From positions 1 through 64,000 of the forward strand of contig CANBFE010000016.1 in NCBI GenBank assembly GCA_947367855.1: 64,000 nucleotides of DNA, read 5' to 3'. Below are positions 16,705 through 25,291 of this stretch, piece after piece. Position 1 is the first letter of the stretch, and each line of letters begins with the position of its first letter. The position numbers were made by a program, and so were the translations under genes. The stretch is from an uncultured Lachnospiraceae bacterium. Lineage in GTDB: Bacteria; Bacillota; Clostridia; Lachnospirales; Lachnospiraceae. The notes under the pieces are model-generated. The model saw only the letters and a program-made list of their open reading frames with translations. It had not been told where the DNA came from and did no database searches.

Positions 16705-19368
16705 CTATCTTGACGTAATGCTGGAAAATTCCAAAACCTGGGCGAACATACCGCACTCCAACAGGGATATTCCCCCCACATTGTCAGCATTGATAATGTC
16801 GCAGAATACCCGGGCAAATTCACGGAAATCCTCTTTCTCAGTCTCGGCAAGTCCGGAACTGGCCACCACATCCGAATCCGCGCCGCAAAGCCCCATGAGA
16901 AGCTCCGGCGTCACTGTGCCCATCATCTTCACCAGCTGATCGTACACCTGGAGAAATCTCGTCTGCATACAGAGCAGGCCAAACAGAATCAGGCGGGCAT
17001 CCTTATTTCTGTATATATCCTCATCGGCCAGTGTTTTCAGCAGCCGGAAGGAATCGAACAGATGGCCAATGCTCTCCGGCTTGTTCCCCACGGAATGGGT
17101 CAGCAGCCCGCTGTAAAGCTTTACCTCCGTCTCATCCTCCGGAGCAAGCTCAAGACGCTCCAGTCTGCTCTTTACATAATTTTCCATCTGAAAGCCTGAG
17201 GCCGGAAGACGGAAGGAAACCCGGAATATTTTGTTGAAAAAGCTTTTCCCCCTGTCCTCATCCTGGCCATACCTGTCGTTCACTCCTCGTATTACAGATG
17301 CATAGTCCACAGCCACTGCAAACACACAGCCTTCACAGTCAAAAAAGTCCTCCATAGCTTCCAGAATCACCGCAGTTTTTGCGGGAGCAAGACTATCCAG
17401 ACCGTCCACAAAGACAATCACCTTCCCGTTTCCACTATCAGCTTTTTTCTTTACCAGTTCAGAAAAGGTTTTCACCAGATCCTCCAGGGAGCTTTTGGAA
17501 TTCTCCTTAAAAAAGGCGTCAATCAGAAACTGCCCGTCCGAATTGCCCTGGGAGATCAGTGTGATGGAGAGATTGATAAATGCCTTTGCGAACTTGACCA
17601 CACGGCCATCGCCGGTTCCGCCCAGCTGGCTGACAAGAGTGGCTCCGATCAGCATGGGAAGCTTTTCCCCCAAGTTGGACAGGGAAAGCTGCTTGGCGTG
17701 AAGCCAGATACGGTTTTCCTTATAATGCTCCTCCAGACTACAGGAAAGCATTTTCATCAGATTGCCTTCCACGCCTCCGGAACTCCCCTGAAATGCAATG
17801 GTCATGGGCGTCTCACATGTGCTGATGTACTGGGATATGCGCCCGATGTACTTCTGGACTCCCAACAGATCTTCTCCTTCCGCAGGGACGGAGGCGGCTT
17901 CTGCAGCCGGTTCCGCAGTCTGCTGCATGCTCCCGGATTCAATTGCCAGCGTTTCCTCCTCTGGTTCCGGCTCCGGCAGGGCGGGGAGAACCACTTCACA
18001 GGAGGAACAGTTTTCTCTCAAATATTCCGTCAGTCCTGCTGCCTGGGCCGCAGACTGGGCATATTTGGGGCTTGTCCGGGTGATACCCAGGGGAAAATCG
18101 CCAAACCGCAGCGTCTCCGTCCACTGGCTCCCGTCGCTCTGGATGGTCAGCAGTATGTCCACGGACCGTATCCGCTCTTCCTCCTCCGCCCCCTGCCTGC
18201 CGGTCATCTCCGCAGCCTTGTTGGCAATGGCCTTGCCGCCCATCCGGATGCCGTTAATCATCGGATTGAGTTCCGCAGACTCCGTCTGCTGGCATTTGAC
18301 GATACTGTCCTGGGGAAATTCCTCCGTAATCACAGCCCCGTTCTGGCGTATGATGTGAAATACGCTCCGCTCCCGGTTGAACTCCACCCGCTCATTGGAC
18401 CCGAAAACCGTGTCAAATCCTTCTGTCCGCCTCCGTACATAAGGTTCCATTGCCTTCCTGACAAAGGCCAGAATCTCGTCCTGCTCGCCCCGGTCCGCCG
18501 CAAAGGCCTTAGTCGTACCGTCTGTCATGGACAGCTCCAGCGTCTCTCCGAAGCGATCGGCCTTTCGAATGTCCCTGAAGGCCATGGTCTCCGCTCTCCC
18601 TGACCTGCCTGCAAACTCCACTCTGTCTGCCAGAATGTTGATGGTCCCGCGCTCCTGCCCCAGACTGCTGACAAAGGAGTAGTAAATTCCTTTTTCCAGA
18701 AGCGCTTTCCTGCGCTCCTCCAGATAAGGTTTCAGGGACTGTCTGACATAGTCCAGAACCTCCTCCCGCAGTTCCTTATCCAGGCCGAAGGACTTTGTGC
18801 CCCCTTCGAAGAGGAAAAGATCCAACGTCCCCGCGGATGCTGCGGCAGCCTTAACTGTCTGAAAGGAAATGGTTTCTTTCTGTCCGGATTTGGACTGAAA
18901 TTCCACCCTGTCGTCCGAAATGCTGAGAATTCCGCTGTTTGTCATCCCCATGCTGCTGACGAAGGAGTATCTGATTCCCTGTGCCAGAAGGCGCGTCTTT
19001 CTGGCCTCAAGATAGGGCCTGACCGCCTGCTCCACATACAGGAACGCTTCATGAATATTTTTTGAGGTGGCGGAGCAGGATTCCGTCCGGGCGTCTTCCG
19101 TGATAAACAGAATGGCCGGAGTCGGAAGCAGCCGCTTTTTTACAGATACAAGGGACTCGAAATCAAACACGGTCTTCTGGGCGCTGCTGGTGCTGAATTC
19201 CACCCTGTCCCGGTAAACGGCAAGTTTACCTGACTTAAGCAATCCTTTCACCTCAGTGGTATAGACAGGCTTGCCCGCATCCTGGTTCCCACCGGTGTTT
19301 TTCTCTCCACAGCATGGACAGAACGCTGCGCTCACCGGCAGTTCCTGTCCGCACTTTGTACATTGCAT
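16705..19368 (-). CDS. Zinc-ribbon protein with three repeat domains and a degenerate KAP-like P-loop domain
   Basis: An 887-residue cytoplasmic protein. It begins with a zinc ribbon (C3, C6, C17, C20). Three similar blocks of about 95 residues follow, marked by (R/Y)YSFVSS(M/L)G, DRVEF and PYLE; the first copy is divergent. They look like small beta-rich, PH-like domains. Residues from about 505 resemble a KAP-type NTPase, but the Walker A site reads GSSGGVEGN (528-536), lacking the lysine, and the Walker B reads VIVFVDGLD near 650. It may bind but not hydrolyse nucleotide. It has its own promoter at 19454-19482 and leads the DHH gene. Function unknown; the start follows AGAAAGGAG. Confidence 0.7.
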   Translation of the reverse strand: MQCTKCGQELPVSAAFCPCCGEKNTGGNQDAGKPVYTTEVKGLLKSGKLAVYRDRVEFSTSSAQKTVFDFESLVSVKKRLLPTPAILFITEDARTESCSATSKNIHEAFLYVEQAVRPYLEARKTRLLAQGIRYSFVSSMGMTNSGILSISDDRVEFQSKSGQKETISFQTVKAAAASAGTLDLFLFEGGTKSFGLDKELREEVLDYVRQSLKPYLEERRKALLEKGIYYSFVSSLGQERGTINILADRVEFAGRSGRAETMAFRDIRKADRFGETLELSMTDGTTKAFAADRGEQDEILAFVRKAMEPYVRRRTEGFDTVFGSNERVEFNRERSVFHIIRQNGAVITEEFPQDSIVKCQQTESAELNPMINGIRMGGKAIANKAAEMTGRQGAEEEERIRSVDILLTIQSDGSQWTETLRFGDFPLGITRTSPKYAQSAAQAAGLTEYLRENCSSCEVVLPALPEPEPEEETLAIESGSMQQTAEPAAEAASVPAEGEDLLGVQKYIGRISQYISTCETPMTIAFQGSSGGVEGNLMKMLSCSLEEHYKENRIWLHAKQLSLSNLGEKLPMLIGATLVSQLGGTGDGRVVKFAKAFINLSITLISQGNSDGQFLIDAFFKENSKSSLEDLVKTFSELVKKKADSGNGKVIVFVDGLDSLAPAKTAVILEAMEDFFDCEGCVFAVAVDYASVIRGVNDRYGQDEDRGKSFFNKIFRVSFRLPASGFQMENYVKSRLERLELAPEDETEVKLYSGLLTHSVGNKPESIGHLFDSFRLLKTLADEDIYRNKDARLILFGLLCMQTRFLQVYDQLVKMMGTVTPELLMGLCGADSDVVASSGLAETEKEDFREFARVFCDIINADNVGGISLLECGMFAQVLEFSSITSR

Positions 19369-19453
19369 AGCGCGATGATCTCCTTTCTTCTCCCACAAAG
19401 CATATGGCGCCCGGTTCAACGCTTTTCCGTATGCTTTTGTTGTCTCGGATGCT

Positions 19454-19482
19454 ATTATAATGCAAAGCAGACAGGATTGCAA
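19454..19482 (-). promoter_or_regulatory. Sigma-A promoter of the zinc-ribbon/KAP-like gene
   Basis: On the minus strand TTGCAA (19477-19482) and TATAAT (19454-19459) are 17 bases apart, giving a leader of roughly 80 bases before the ATG at 19368. Confidence 0.75.
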
Positions 19483-19501
19483 GAGATTGCTTCCCGCAAA
19501 T

Positions 19502-20014
19502 TCAGCCCCTCTCTTCTTCCTGCTGCGTCCATTTCAGCCGGTGCAGCTCCCCCTCCCGCTGCATTCCGGCAAACCCGTTCTGCCGCAGGGCTTCATAGAG
19601 CACAATGGCCACGGAGTTAGACAGATTCAGGGAACGAATGGAGTCCAGCATGGGGATACGGATACAGGTCTCCTCGTGGTCAACCAGAATTTCCTCCGGA
19701 ATCCCGGCGCTCTCCTTGCCAAACATAATAAAGTCGTCCGGCCCGTAAACCACATCCGTATAGACATGCTTTGCCTTGGTGGTGGCCATCCAGATCTTTG
19801 CCCCGGGATGCCGCTCTCCGAATTCACTGAAATTCATATATCTGTGTACGTCCAGGTGAAACCAATAGTCCATTCCCGCCCGCCGTATGGATTTTTCATC
19901 CAAACGGAAACCCAGGGGCTCTATCAAATGCAGGGACGTACCCGTGGCCACACAGGTACGCCCGATATTTCCCGTATTTCCCGGAATCTCCGGTTGATGT
20001 AAGACAATGTGCAT
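19502..20014 (-). CDS. trmL: tRNA (cytidine(34)-2'-O)-methyltransferase
   Basis: A 170-residue SPOUT-class methyltransferase. Diagnostic are the start MHIVLHQPEIPGNTGNIGRT, the central FGKESAGIPEEIL and the C-terminal IPMLDSIRSLNLSNSVAIVLYE, which form the knotted S-adenosylmethionine site. It methylates the ribose of the wobble base in certain leucine tRNAs. The length is normal. The ATG at 20014 is preceded by GGTGAAGGAG, and an in-frame GTG at 20023 overlaps the aminotransferase stop, so translation is probably coupled either way. Last gene of the VanW operon. Confidence 0.93.
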   Translation of the reverse strand: MHIVLHQPEIPGNTGNIGRTCVATGTSLHLIEPLGFRLDEKSIRRAGMDYWFHLDVHRYMNFSEFGERHPGAKIWMATTKAKHVYTDVVYGPDDFIMFGKESAGIPEEILVDHEETCIRIPMLDSIRSLNLSNSVAIVLYEALRQNGFAGMQREGELHRLKWTQQEEERG

Positions 20015-20019
20015 CTCCT

Positions 20020-21192
20020 TCACCTTTCCCTGCGCAGTTTCTCCACAAACCGGGCCAGCTTTGCCATGGCAGTCCGCAGATTATCCAGGGAAGAGGCGTA
20101 GGAAATACGCAGATACCCTTCCCCGCAGTCCCCGAAAGCATTCCCGGGCACCACTGCCACCCGCTCCTCCTCCAGGAATTTCATGGCGAACTCATCGCTG
20201 GACATGCCGAATTCTTTGATGCAGGGGAAAATATAAAAGGCGCCGTAAGGCTCAAAGCACTCCAGTCCCATCTCCTTAAAGCAATGCACCAGGTATCTCC
20301 GCCTCTGGTTATAGGCGGTACACATTTCCGCCACATCCTCGTCCCCGTTTCTCAGGGCCTCCATAGCCGCATACTGACTGGTGGTAGGAGCGCACATAAT
20401 GGCAAACTGATGAATTTTGATCATCTGCTCGATAATGGGCTCCGGCCCGCAGGCATAGCCCAGCCTCCATCCCGTCATGGCAAAGGCCTTGGAAAAGCCG
20501 TTGATCAGGATTGTGCGCTCCTTCATCCCCGGAATCTGTGCTATGGACACATGTTTCTCCTTATAGGACAGCTCCGCATAGATTTCATCTGACATGACAT
20601 AAATGTCATGTTTGATGATAACCTCCGCAATTTCCTCCAGGTCCTTCCGCTCCATAATGGCGCCGGTGGGATTGTTGGGGAAGGGCAGCACCAGAATCTT
20701 GGTCTTCTCCGTAATGGCCTCCTCCAGCTCCCGGGCCGTCAGCCGGAATTCGTTCTCAGCCTTCAGGTTGATGATCACGGGCACGGCTCCGGCCATCACA
20801 GCGCAGGGCTCATAGGACACAAAGCTTGGCTGGGGAATCAATACCTCATCCCCGGGATTGATCATGGCGCGGAATCCGATGTCAATGGCCTCGGAGCCTC
20901 CCACGGTGACCAGAATCTCCTTCAAGGGATGCTCATAGCGGATCCCCTGCTTTCTGTAAATATAGTTGGCAATCTCTTCCCGCAGTTCCTTCAGGCCCGC
21001 GTTGGAGGTATAGAAGGTCTTCCCCTTCTCCAGGGAGTAAATGCCCTCGTCCCTGATATGCCAGGGGGTATCGAAATCCGGTTCCCCCACCCCCAGAGAA
21101 ATGGCGTCCTTCATCTCGCTGGCAATGTCGAAAAATTTCCGGATTCCCGAAGGCCTGATTGCCACAACCTTTTCTGCTAACGGATTTCTCAT
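20020..21192 (-). CDS. Class I/II pyridoxal-phosphate aminotransferase
   Basis: A 390-residue aminotransferase of the aspartate/PatA-like fold-type I group. Visible are the substrate-side GVGEPDFDTPWHI, the cofactor-binding PFPNNPTGAI, the aspartate in YVMSDEIYAE, and the Schiff-base lysine in INGFSKAFAMTGWRLGY. It transfers amino groups between amino acids and 2-oxo acids; the amino-acid preference is not certain. Its ATG overlaps the Lrp stop (ATGA), so the regulator and enzyme are translationally coupled. Regulation by that Lrp protein is likely. Confidence 0.92.
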   Translation of the reverse strand: MRNPLAEKVVAIRPSGIRKFFDIASEMKDAISLGVGEPDFDTPWHIRDEGIYSLEKGKTFYTSNAGLKELREEIANYIYRKQGIRYEHPLKEILVTVGGSEAIDIGFRAMINPGDEVLIPQPSFVSYEPCAVMAGAVPVIINLKAENEFRLTARELEEAITEKTKILVLPFPNNPTGAIMERKDLEEIAEVIIKHDIYVMSDEIYAELSYKEKHVSIAQIPGMKERTILINGFSKAFAMTGWRLGYACGPEPIIEQMIKIHQFAIMCAPTTSQYAAMEALRNGDEDVAEMCTAYNQRRRYLVHCFKEMGLECFEPYGAFYIFPCIKEFGMSSDEFAMKFLEEERVAVVPGNAFGDCGEGYLRISYASSLDNLRTAMAKLARFVEKLRRER

Positions 21193-21671
21193 GGGGTAAT
21201 CATCTCTCTTTCGTCTTCTTTTTTCTTGTCCAGAACCGTGCCGTGATCCTTGTATTTCTTCAGAATAAAGTGAGTGGCCACACTGAGCACGGAATCCAGG
21301 GCGGACAGCTTATCCGACACAAAGGAAGCTACCTCCCGCAGTGTCCTGCCTTCCAGAATCACCATCAGATCATAGCTGCCGGAAATCAGATACACACTCT
21401 GCACCTCGGGATATTTATATATCCGCTCCGCGATGCTGTCAAAGCCCTGTCCCCTCTGGGGCGTCACACGCACCTCGATCAGGGCGGAAACCTTCTCCTT
21501 GGATGTCTTCTCCCAGTCGATCATGGTGTGGTAACCGCAGATGATCCCTTCCCGCTCCATGTCCGCCAGTTCATTGGCGATCATCGCCTCTTCCGTTCCC
21601 AGGAGAACGGCCAGCTCCTTTAAGTCAATCCGGCTGTTCCTCTCAATTATGGCCAATAATTCTTCTCTCAT
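21189..21671 (-). CDS. Lrp/AsnC-family transcriptional regulator
   Basis: A 160-residue regulator with an N-terminal winged helix (residues 1-55: ELLAIIERNSRIDLKELAVLLG) and a C-terminal RAM/ligand domain (VSALIEVRVTPQ, VYLISGSYDLMVILEG). These proteins sense amino acids as octamers. The start MREELL follows GGGAGGTTGACACA; the longer frame upstream is not supported. It overlaps the aminotransferase gene by four bases, a pairing common in Clostridia, which suggests it senses the enzyme's substrate or product (inference). Confidence 0.9.
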   Translation of the reverse strand: MREELLAIIERNSRIDLKELAVLLGTEEAMIANELADMEREGIICGYHTMIDWEKTSKEKVSALIEVRVTPQRGQGFDSIAERIYKYPEVQSVYLISGSYDLMVILEGRTLREVASFVSDKLSALDSVLSVATHFILKKYKDHGTVLDKKKEDEREMITP

Positions 21672-21745
21672 TGTGTCAACCTCCCTTTTTTTAATCTGCT
21701 GTCTCATGGACCTCAGGCTTTTTATCACAGGCATTCTGCCATCCC

Positions 21746-22759
21746 CTATGAGGATGCGTCTGCATAGATTCCGTCCCTTCCCGGCCGGTTCATATACCGG
21801 ATTTCCTCCCCATTGCGCAGGATTCTTTCCTTCCCGGCGGTTACTTTTCCCACCGCCGCGGCAGGGATTCCCTCCGCCGCCAGGGCCTGGACCAGTCCGA
21901 AACCGTCCTCCGCCGTCATCACCAGACAGCCCCCTGACATCAGCTCATAGGGATTCACATTACAGCATTCGCAAACTTCCACGGTCTCCTGGCGCAGGGG
22001 AAGCTTTCTCATGTCGATCTGCAGGCCGGCGCCTGCGCCCTCCGCCAACTCCCAAAGCGCCCCGAAGATGCCGCCCTCCGAGGCATCGTGCATGGCACAG
22101 ACACCATAATTCACCGCTGCGGCCGCCTCCGGCAGAACGGAGAGATACCTGCCAAAATCTGCCGCTTCCTCCACCAGATATGCGGGATATCTCTGCAGCA
22201 GGCGCTCCCTGTGCCTCTCCGCAAGAACTGCCGTACCCTGCAGACCGATCCACTTACTGAGCACCACGTCCTGACCCGGCTCGATTTTTCCGGTATAACG
22301 GCTGTTTTCAAACGTTCTGCCATACCCCGCAACTACCGCCATGGGAGCTGCAGCTGCAGCCGTGACCCGGCTCTGGCCTCCGGCTATCTCCATGGACAGT
22401 TCCCTGCACTTGCCCGCCGCTTCCTCCATCATCCCCCGTAATACCGCTTCCTCCGTATTTTCCGGCAGAAGCAGGGTGATCATCACCGCCAGGGGCAGAC
22501 TGCCCCCTGCAGCCAGGTTATTGGCGCATTTCTGGATCAGTCCCCCCAGAGTCATAAAACTTTCCCCGGGCGCGCCACATGCCCCCGGGCCCACCGCAGC
22601 CTCCTGCATGCAGTAGACCAACGTGCTTTCCCCGGCAAATGGGAAAATGGCGCAGTCTCTTCCAATCCCTGCGCCACATGCAACATTTCCCTTATTCATT
22701 CCTGCCTGCCTTAAAACGCTGCGTTTCAGAATATTCTCCGGCACTTTTCCCCTATTCAT
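21746..22759 (-). CDS. AIR synthase-related protein (HypE/PurM-like fold)
   Basis: A 337-residue protein of the AIR-synthase superfamily, which includes PurM, ThiL, SelD and HypE. The C-terminal half shows the glycine-rich pattern MHDASEGGIFGALWELAEGAGAG typical of HypE-like members. The N-terminal half has GRDCAIFPF and LGGLIQKCANNLAAGGS in place of the classical ATP-binding Asp motif. No hydrogenase maturation genes are nearby, so the reaction is unknown. The start MNRGKVPENIL follows GGAGGAAGGAT. It lies 34 bases after VanW in one operon. Confidence 0.75.
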   Translation of the reverse strand: MNRGKVPENILKRSVLRQAGMNKGNVACGAGIGRDCAIFPFAGESTLVYCMQEAAVGPGACGAPGESFMTLGGLIQKCANNLAAGGSLPLAVMITLLLPENTEEAVLRGMMEEAAGKCRELSMEIAGGQSRVTAAAAAPMAVVAGYGRTFENSRYTGKIEPGQDVVLSKWIGLQGTAVLAERHRERLLQRYPAYLVEEAADFGRYLSVLPEAAAAVNYGVCAMHDASEGGIFGALWELAEGAGAGLQIDMRKLPLRQETVEVCECCNVNPYELMSGGCLVMTAEDGFGLVQALAAEGIPAAAVGKVTAGKERILRNGEEIRYMNRPGRDGIYADASS

Positions 22760-22793
22760 ATCCTTCCTCCGCGGGAAAACATTCCCGGCCGTA

Positions 22794-24275
22794 TCACTGT
22801 CCGCCCGCTTCCCCGTTCTCATCCTGGGGCGGAGGCGGCAGCAGAAGGGCGATCACATTCCTCACATGATCCAGATTCCCGGTACCGATGGCCGCCATAA
22901 TCTCCTCATAGGCTGTCGGATCCTCTGTTGCTGTCCCCACAACGGCGCTTCTGGGCACCATCTTATAGCTGCTGCTGTTCACTTGAGTACGGCTGACCTC
23001 CCGGCCCCCTTCCTTCACCACTTTCCACAGCCGCGCCTTATAGCCGATGTGGGCGCTGTCCGTCACCACCGCATAGCCGATGGGTTTGGAAGCATCCGCA
23101 TTGATGATGTCTGCAGGCGGCCTGTTCACCTCCAGCACTTCACTCTCGTAGAGAACCTCTCTGTCTGATGACCTGGTCTCCCTGCCATAGATTGTAAAGG
23201 TAATTCTCTTGTTCTCCGTATATCCCTCAATGTATACCGGATAATCCAGATTATTCACGAATTTAAAATCCTTTCCCGAACTCTCCGCAATGGCCGCATC
23301 CGCAGAAGGATCCACATAATTCACGATCATGGAGTGATTGTGACGTTCCGTCACATCCAGCTCCGCCAGAAGCACTGCATTATACAGCGTCGTTGACACC
23401 TGGCAGATACCGCCGCCCAGACTGTCCACCACTCTCCCGTTCATGTAAGAACCCGCCATATAGTATCCGTTGGCCTGAGAGAAAGGCGCCACGCTTTCGT
23501 AAGTGGAAAATTCATCCCCCGGATAAAGGAGTGTACCGTTGATCAGATCGCAGCCGTTGGACACGTTTGCGCTCCGGTTGGATCCCGAGGAGCTATAAGA
23601 GGTGGTAAAGGTTCCAAGCACATCCTTCACCTGGGCCAGTTCCTCCGCAGTGCCCCTGGGTTCCACCACATCCACATCCAGGGCAATGGTGCAGGGCTGA
23701 CCGTCCCAGTCTGTCATCAGCACCTCGCTGACCCTGTCCACGGAAGTCTCCACATCCAGGGAATATCCTGTCTGTCCGCCTATCACCCGGAATTCTCCGT
23801 TCTCCCGGACCAGAGTGGCGTCCTCTGCCTCCTGGTCGTACTGCACACATTTTTCCAGCAGCGCATCGCTGATGGCCTGCAGGTCAAAGGTAAGCTCAAC
23901 CGGCAGCACCAGGTTTTCCTGCTCCAGATCCTTCAGCAGCTTATATCGCTCGATGACATTTCCCCGGGTGCCCACTTCCAGGGCTTCCTCCACAAGGCCG
24001 GGATTGCCCCAGGAAATTCCAAGCTCCTCCGCAGTCACCACCACTTCCTTATCAGCCGCTGCCAGAAGGGTAATCTCCGTTCCCTTCAGCGCCTCCACAT
24101 AGGCCTCCACCGCCTGGGACGCCTCCTGGCCGCTGAGACCGGACAGGTCAATATCACCTGCAAAAATACCGTTTTTAATGGTGTCCTCCCCCTGGGCACA
24201 GACTTTCATCCCAAGCATACAGGTTAGCGCCACCACGGGAATACATCCCCATTTCACTCGATTCCTCATTCTCAT
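22794..24275 (-). CDS. VanW-family cell-envelope protein
   Basis: A 493-residue exported protein. An N-terminal signal or anchor helix (VKWGCIPVVALTCMLGMKVCA) is followed by a PG_binding_4-like region (about 30-200) and the VanW domain with its hallmarks NGTLLYPGDEFSTYE and VDSLGGGICQVSTTLYNA. The C-terminus has a short proline run (LLPPPPQDE). VanW proteins occur near vancomycin-resistance genes and widely in Clostridia, where the function is unknown but envelope-linked. Of three possible starts I prefer the ATG at 24275, seven bases after GGGAG. It is preceded by a 35-residue membrane peptide gene. Confidence 0.88.
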   Translation of the reverse strand: MRMRNRVKWGCIPVVALTCMLGMKVCAQGEDTIKNGIFAGDIDLSGLSGQEASQAVEAYVEALKGTEITLLAAADKEVVVTAEELGISWGNPGLVEEALEVGTRGNVIERYKLLKDLEQENLVLPVELTFDLQAISDALLEKCVQYDQEAEDATLVRENGEFRVIGGQTGYSLDVETSVDRVSEVLMTDWDGQPCTIALDVDVVEPRGTAEELAQVKDVLGTFTTSYSSSGSNRSANVSNGCDLINGTLLYPGDEFSTYESVAPFSQANGYYMAGSYMNGRVVDSLGGGICQVSTTLYNAVLLAELDVTERHNHSMIVNYVDPSADAAIAESSGKDFKFVNNLDYPVYIEGYTENKRITFTIYGRETRSSDREVLYESEVLEVNRPPADIINADASKPIGYAVVTDSAHIGYKARLWKVVKEGGREVSRTQVNSSSYKMVPRSAVVGTATEDPTAYEEIMAAIGTGNLDHVRNVIALLLPPPPQDENGEAGGQ

Positions 24276-24296
24276 CCTCACTCTCCCGGGCGCCTG

Positions 24297-24404
24297 TCAG
24301 TTTATAAAGGACGCCACCGTGGAAATCAGCATTGCCAGTACCAGAATAATGACTATCGCCGCTGATATACGCTGATTCGTTTTTTTGTGATTCATATTAA
24401 ACAT
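24297..24404 (-). CDS. 35-residue single-pass membrane peptide
   Basis: A short gene starting MFNMNHKKTNQRIS, followed by a hydrophobic helix (AAIVIILVLAMLISTVASF) and ending in Asn. CAGGAG lies six bases before the ATG, and a consensus promoter lies about 60 bases upstream, so it is very likely expressed. It resembles tiny Firmicutes membrane proteins of the DUF4044/Prli42 kind, with a basic N-terminus and a single helix containing AM(L/I). That match is by eye only. It is first gene before VanW, 21 bases ahead of the VanW start. Confidence 0.65.
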   Translation of the reverse strand: MFNMNHKKTNQRISAAIVIILVLAMLISTVASFIN

Positions 24405-24455
24405 ATCTGACTCCTGACTGCCTCTCCGGGCCGTTTTTCCGCTGTCTTAGTAGAA

Positions 24456-24484
24456 ATTATATATGAAATTGCCGTATTTGGCAA
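24456..24484 (-). promoter_or_regulatory. Promoter of the small peptide-VanW operon with inverted repeat
   Basis: On the minus strand TTGCCA (24479-24484) and TATAAT (24456-24461) have a 17-base spacer. An inverted repeat TTGCC-N6-GGCAA (24469-24484) covers the -35 box and could be an operator. No regulator gene is adjacent except the Lrp gene inside the same operon. Confidence 0.75.
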
Positions 24485-24580
24485 GCTTATTTCATTTTCT
24501 TCTTCCCTTATACCTCTTCCTTTGCTATACTTACAATGCAGGCTGCAGTTCCACAGATGCAGCCGCGGAAGGAAAACAAT

Positions 24581-25189
24581 ATGAATTTCGGATTTATAGG
24601 AGCTTTTATCGTATTTTGCATTGTAGTCTCTCATAATATAAAAAAGCAGGCAAGGCAGAGACGCAACAAGGAGAACGCTTTCTGGGCAAGGGAACTGGAG
24701 TCCAACTCCGTCCGCAAAAAGTCCCTGGACAGTCTTCCCTACATCACCATCCCCCTGGAGCGCTTCCCCACCCATCTGCTGCCTGAAAATGCCACAGTCA
24801 TGGAATGCATCCAAACCCTGGAGGACCTGACCACCCAGAAAATCGTAAACCTGACAGGCTGGTCCAACACGGACCTGAAACTGGAGTACGGCACCTCCAA
24901 CCTTACGCCCCTGTCCGAATATGACCAGAATTACACCCTTCTGGTCCGCACCCTGCAGAAATGGGCGGATGAGCTGATTGCAGCCGGTTATGAAAAAGAA
25001 GCCTTTCCTGTGATGGAATTTGCAGTGAATACCGGCACCGATATCAGCAGCACCTATTACAAACTTGCGGATTACTGGATTTCCCGGGGAGATACCTTCC
25101 ATATAAAACAGCTGATCCACACCGCGGAAGGCCTGCGCTCCGCCAACAGGAATTCCATCCTGCGGCACCTGCGTGAAAAATGCGGTTAA
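24581..25189 (+). CDS. Membrane-anchored protein of unknown function
   Basis: A 202-residue protein that I do not recognise. The first 20 residues form a membrane helix (FGFIGAFIVFCIVVSHNI), followed by a basic stretch KKQARQRRNK, so the rest should be cytoplasmic. It contains ELESNSVRKKSLDSLPYITIP and a helical C-terminal part with Tyr/Ala-rich pairs (AGYEKEAFPVMEFAVNTGTD, TYYKLADYWISRGD) that looks TPR-like. The ATG at 24581 follows GGAAGGAAAACAAT. It stands alone, divergent from the VanW operon and 100 bases before the patatin gene. Confidence 0.7.
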   Translation: MNFGFIGAFIVFCIVVSHNIKKQARQRRNKENAFWARELESNSVRKKSLDSLPYITIPLERFPTHLLPENATVMECIQTLEDLTTQKIVNLTGWSNTDLKLEYGTSNLTPLSEYDQNYTLLVRTLQKWADELIAAGYEKEAFPVMEFAVNTGTDISSTYYKLADYWISRGDTFHIKQLIHTAEGLRSANRNSILRHLREKCG

Positions 25190-25205
25190 CCCCATGGACG
25201 CACAC

Positions 25206-25233
25206 TTGTAAACAATGAAAAATGTGGTAAAAT
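25206..25233 (+). promoter_or_regulatory. Likely sigma-A promoter of the patatin gene
   Basis: TTGTAA (25206-25211) and TAAAAT (25228-25233) are spaced by 16 bases, about 60 bases before the patatin start. Confidence 0.55.
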
Positions 25234-25291
25234 ATCCTGATAGGGCAGCAGTCCACAGGCACTGCTGCAGAATCGGAAAGGTGGGATTGTT

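Noticed and set aside
25044..25262. Minus-strand open frames opposite the unknown membrane protein and patatin leader
   Set aside because: No ribosome site and lower coding character than the plus-strand genes they overlap.
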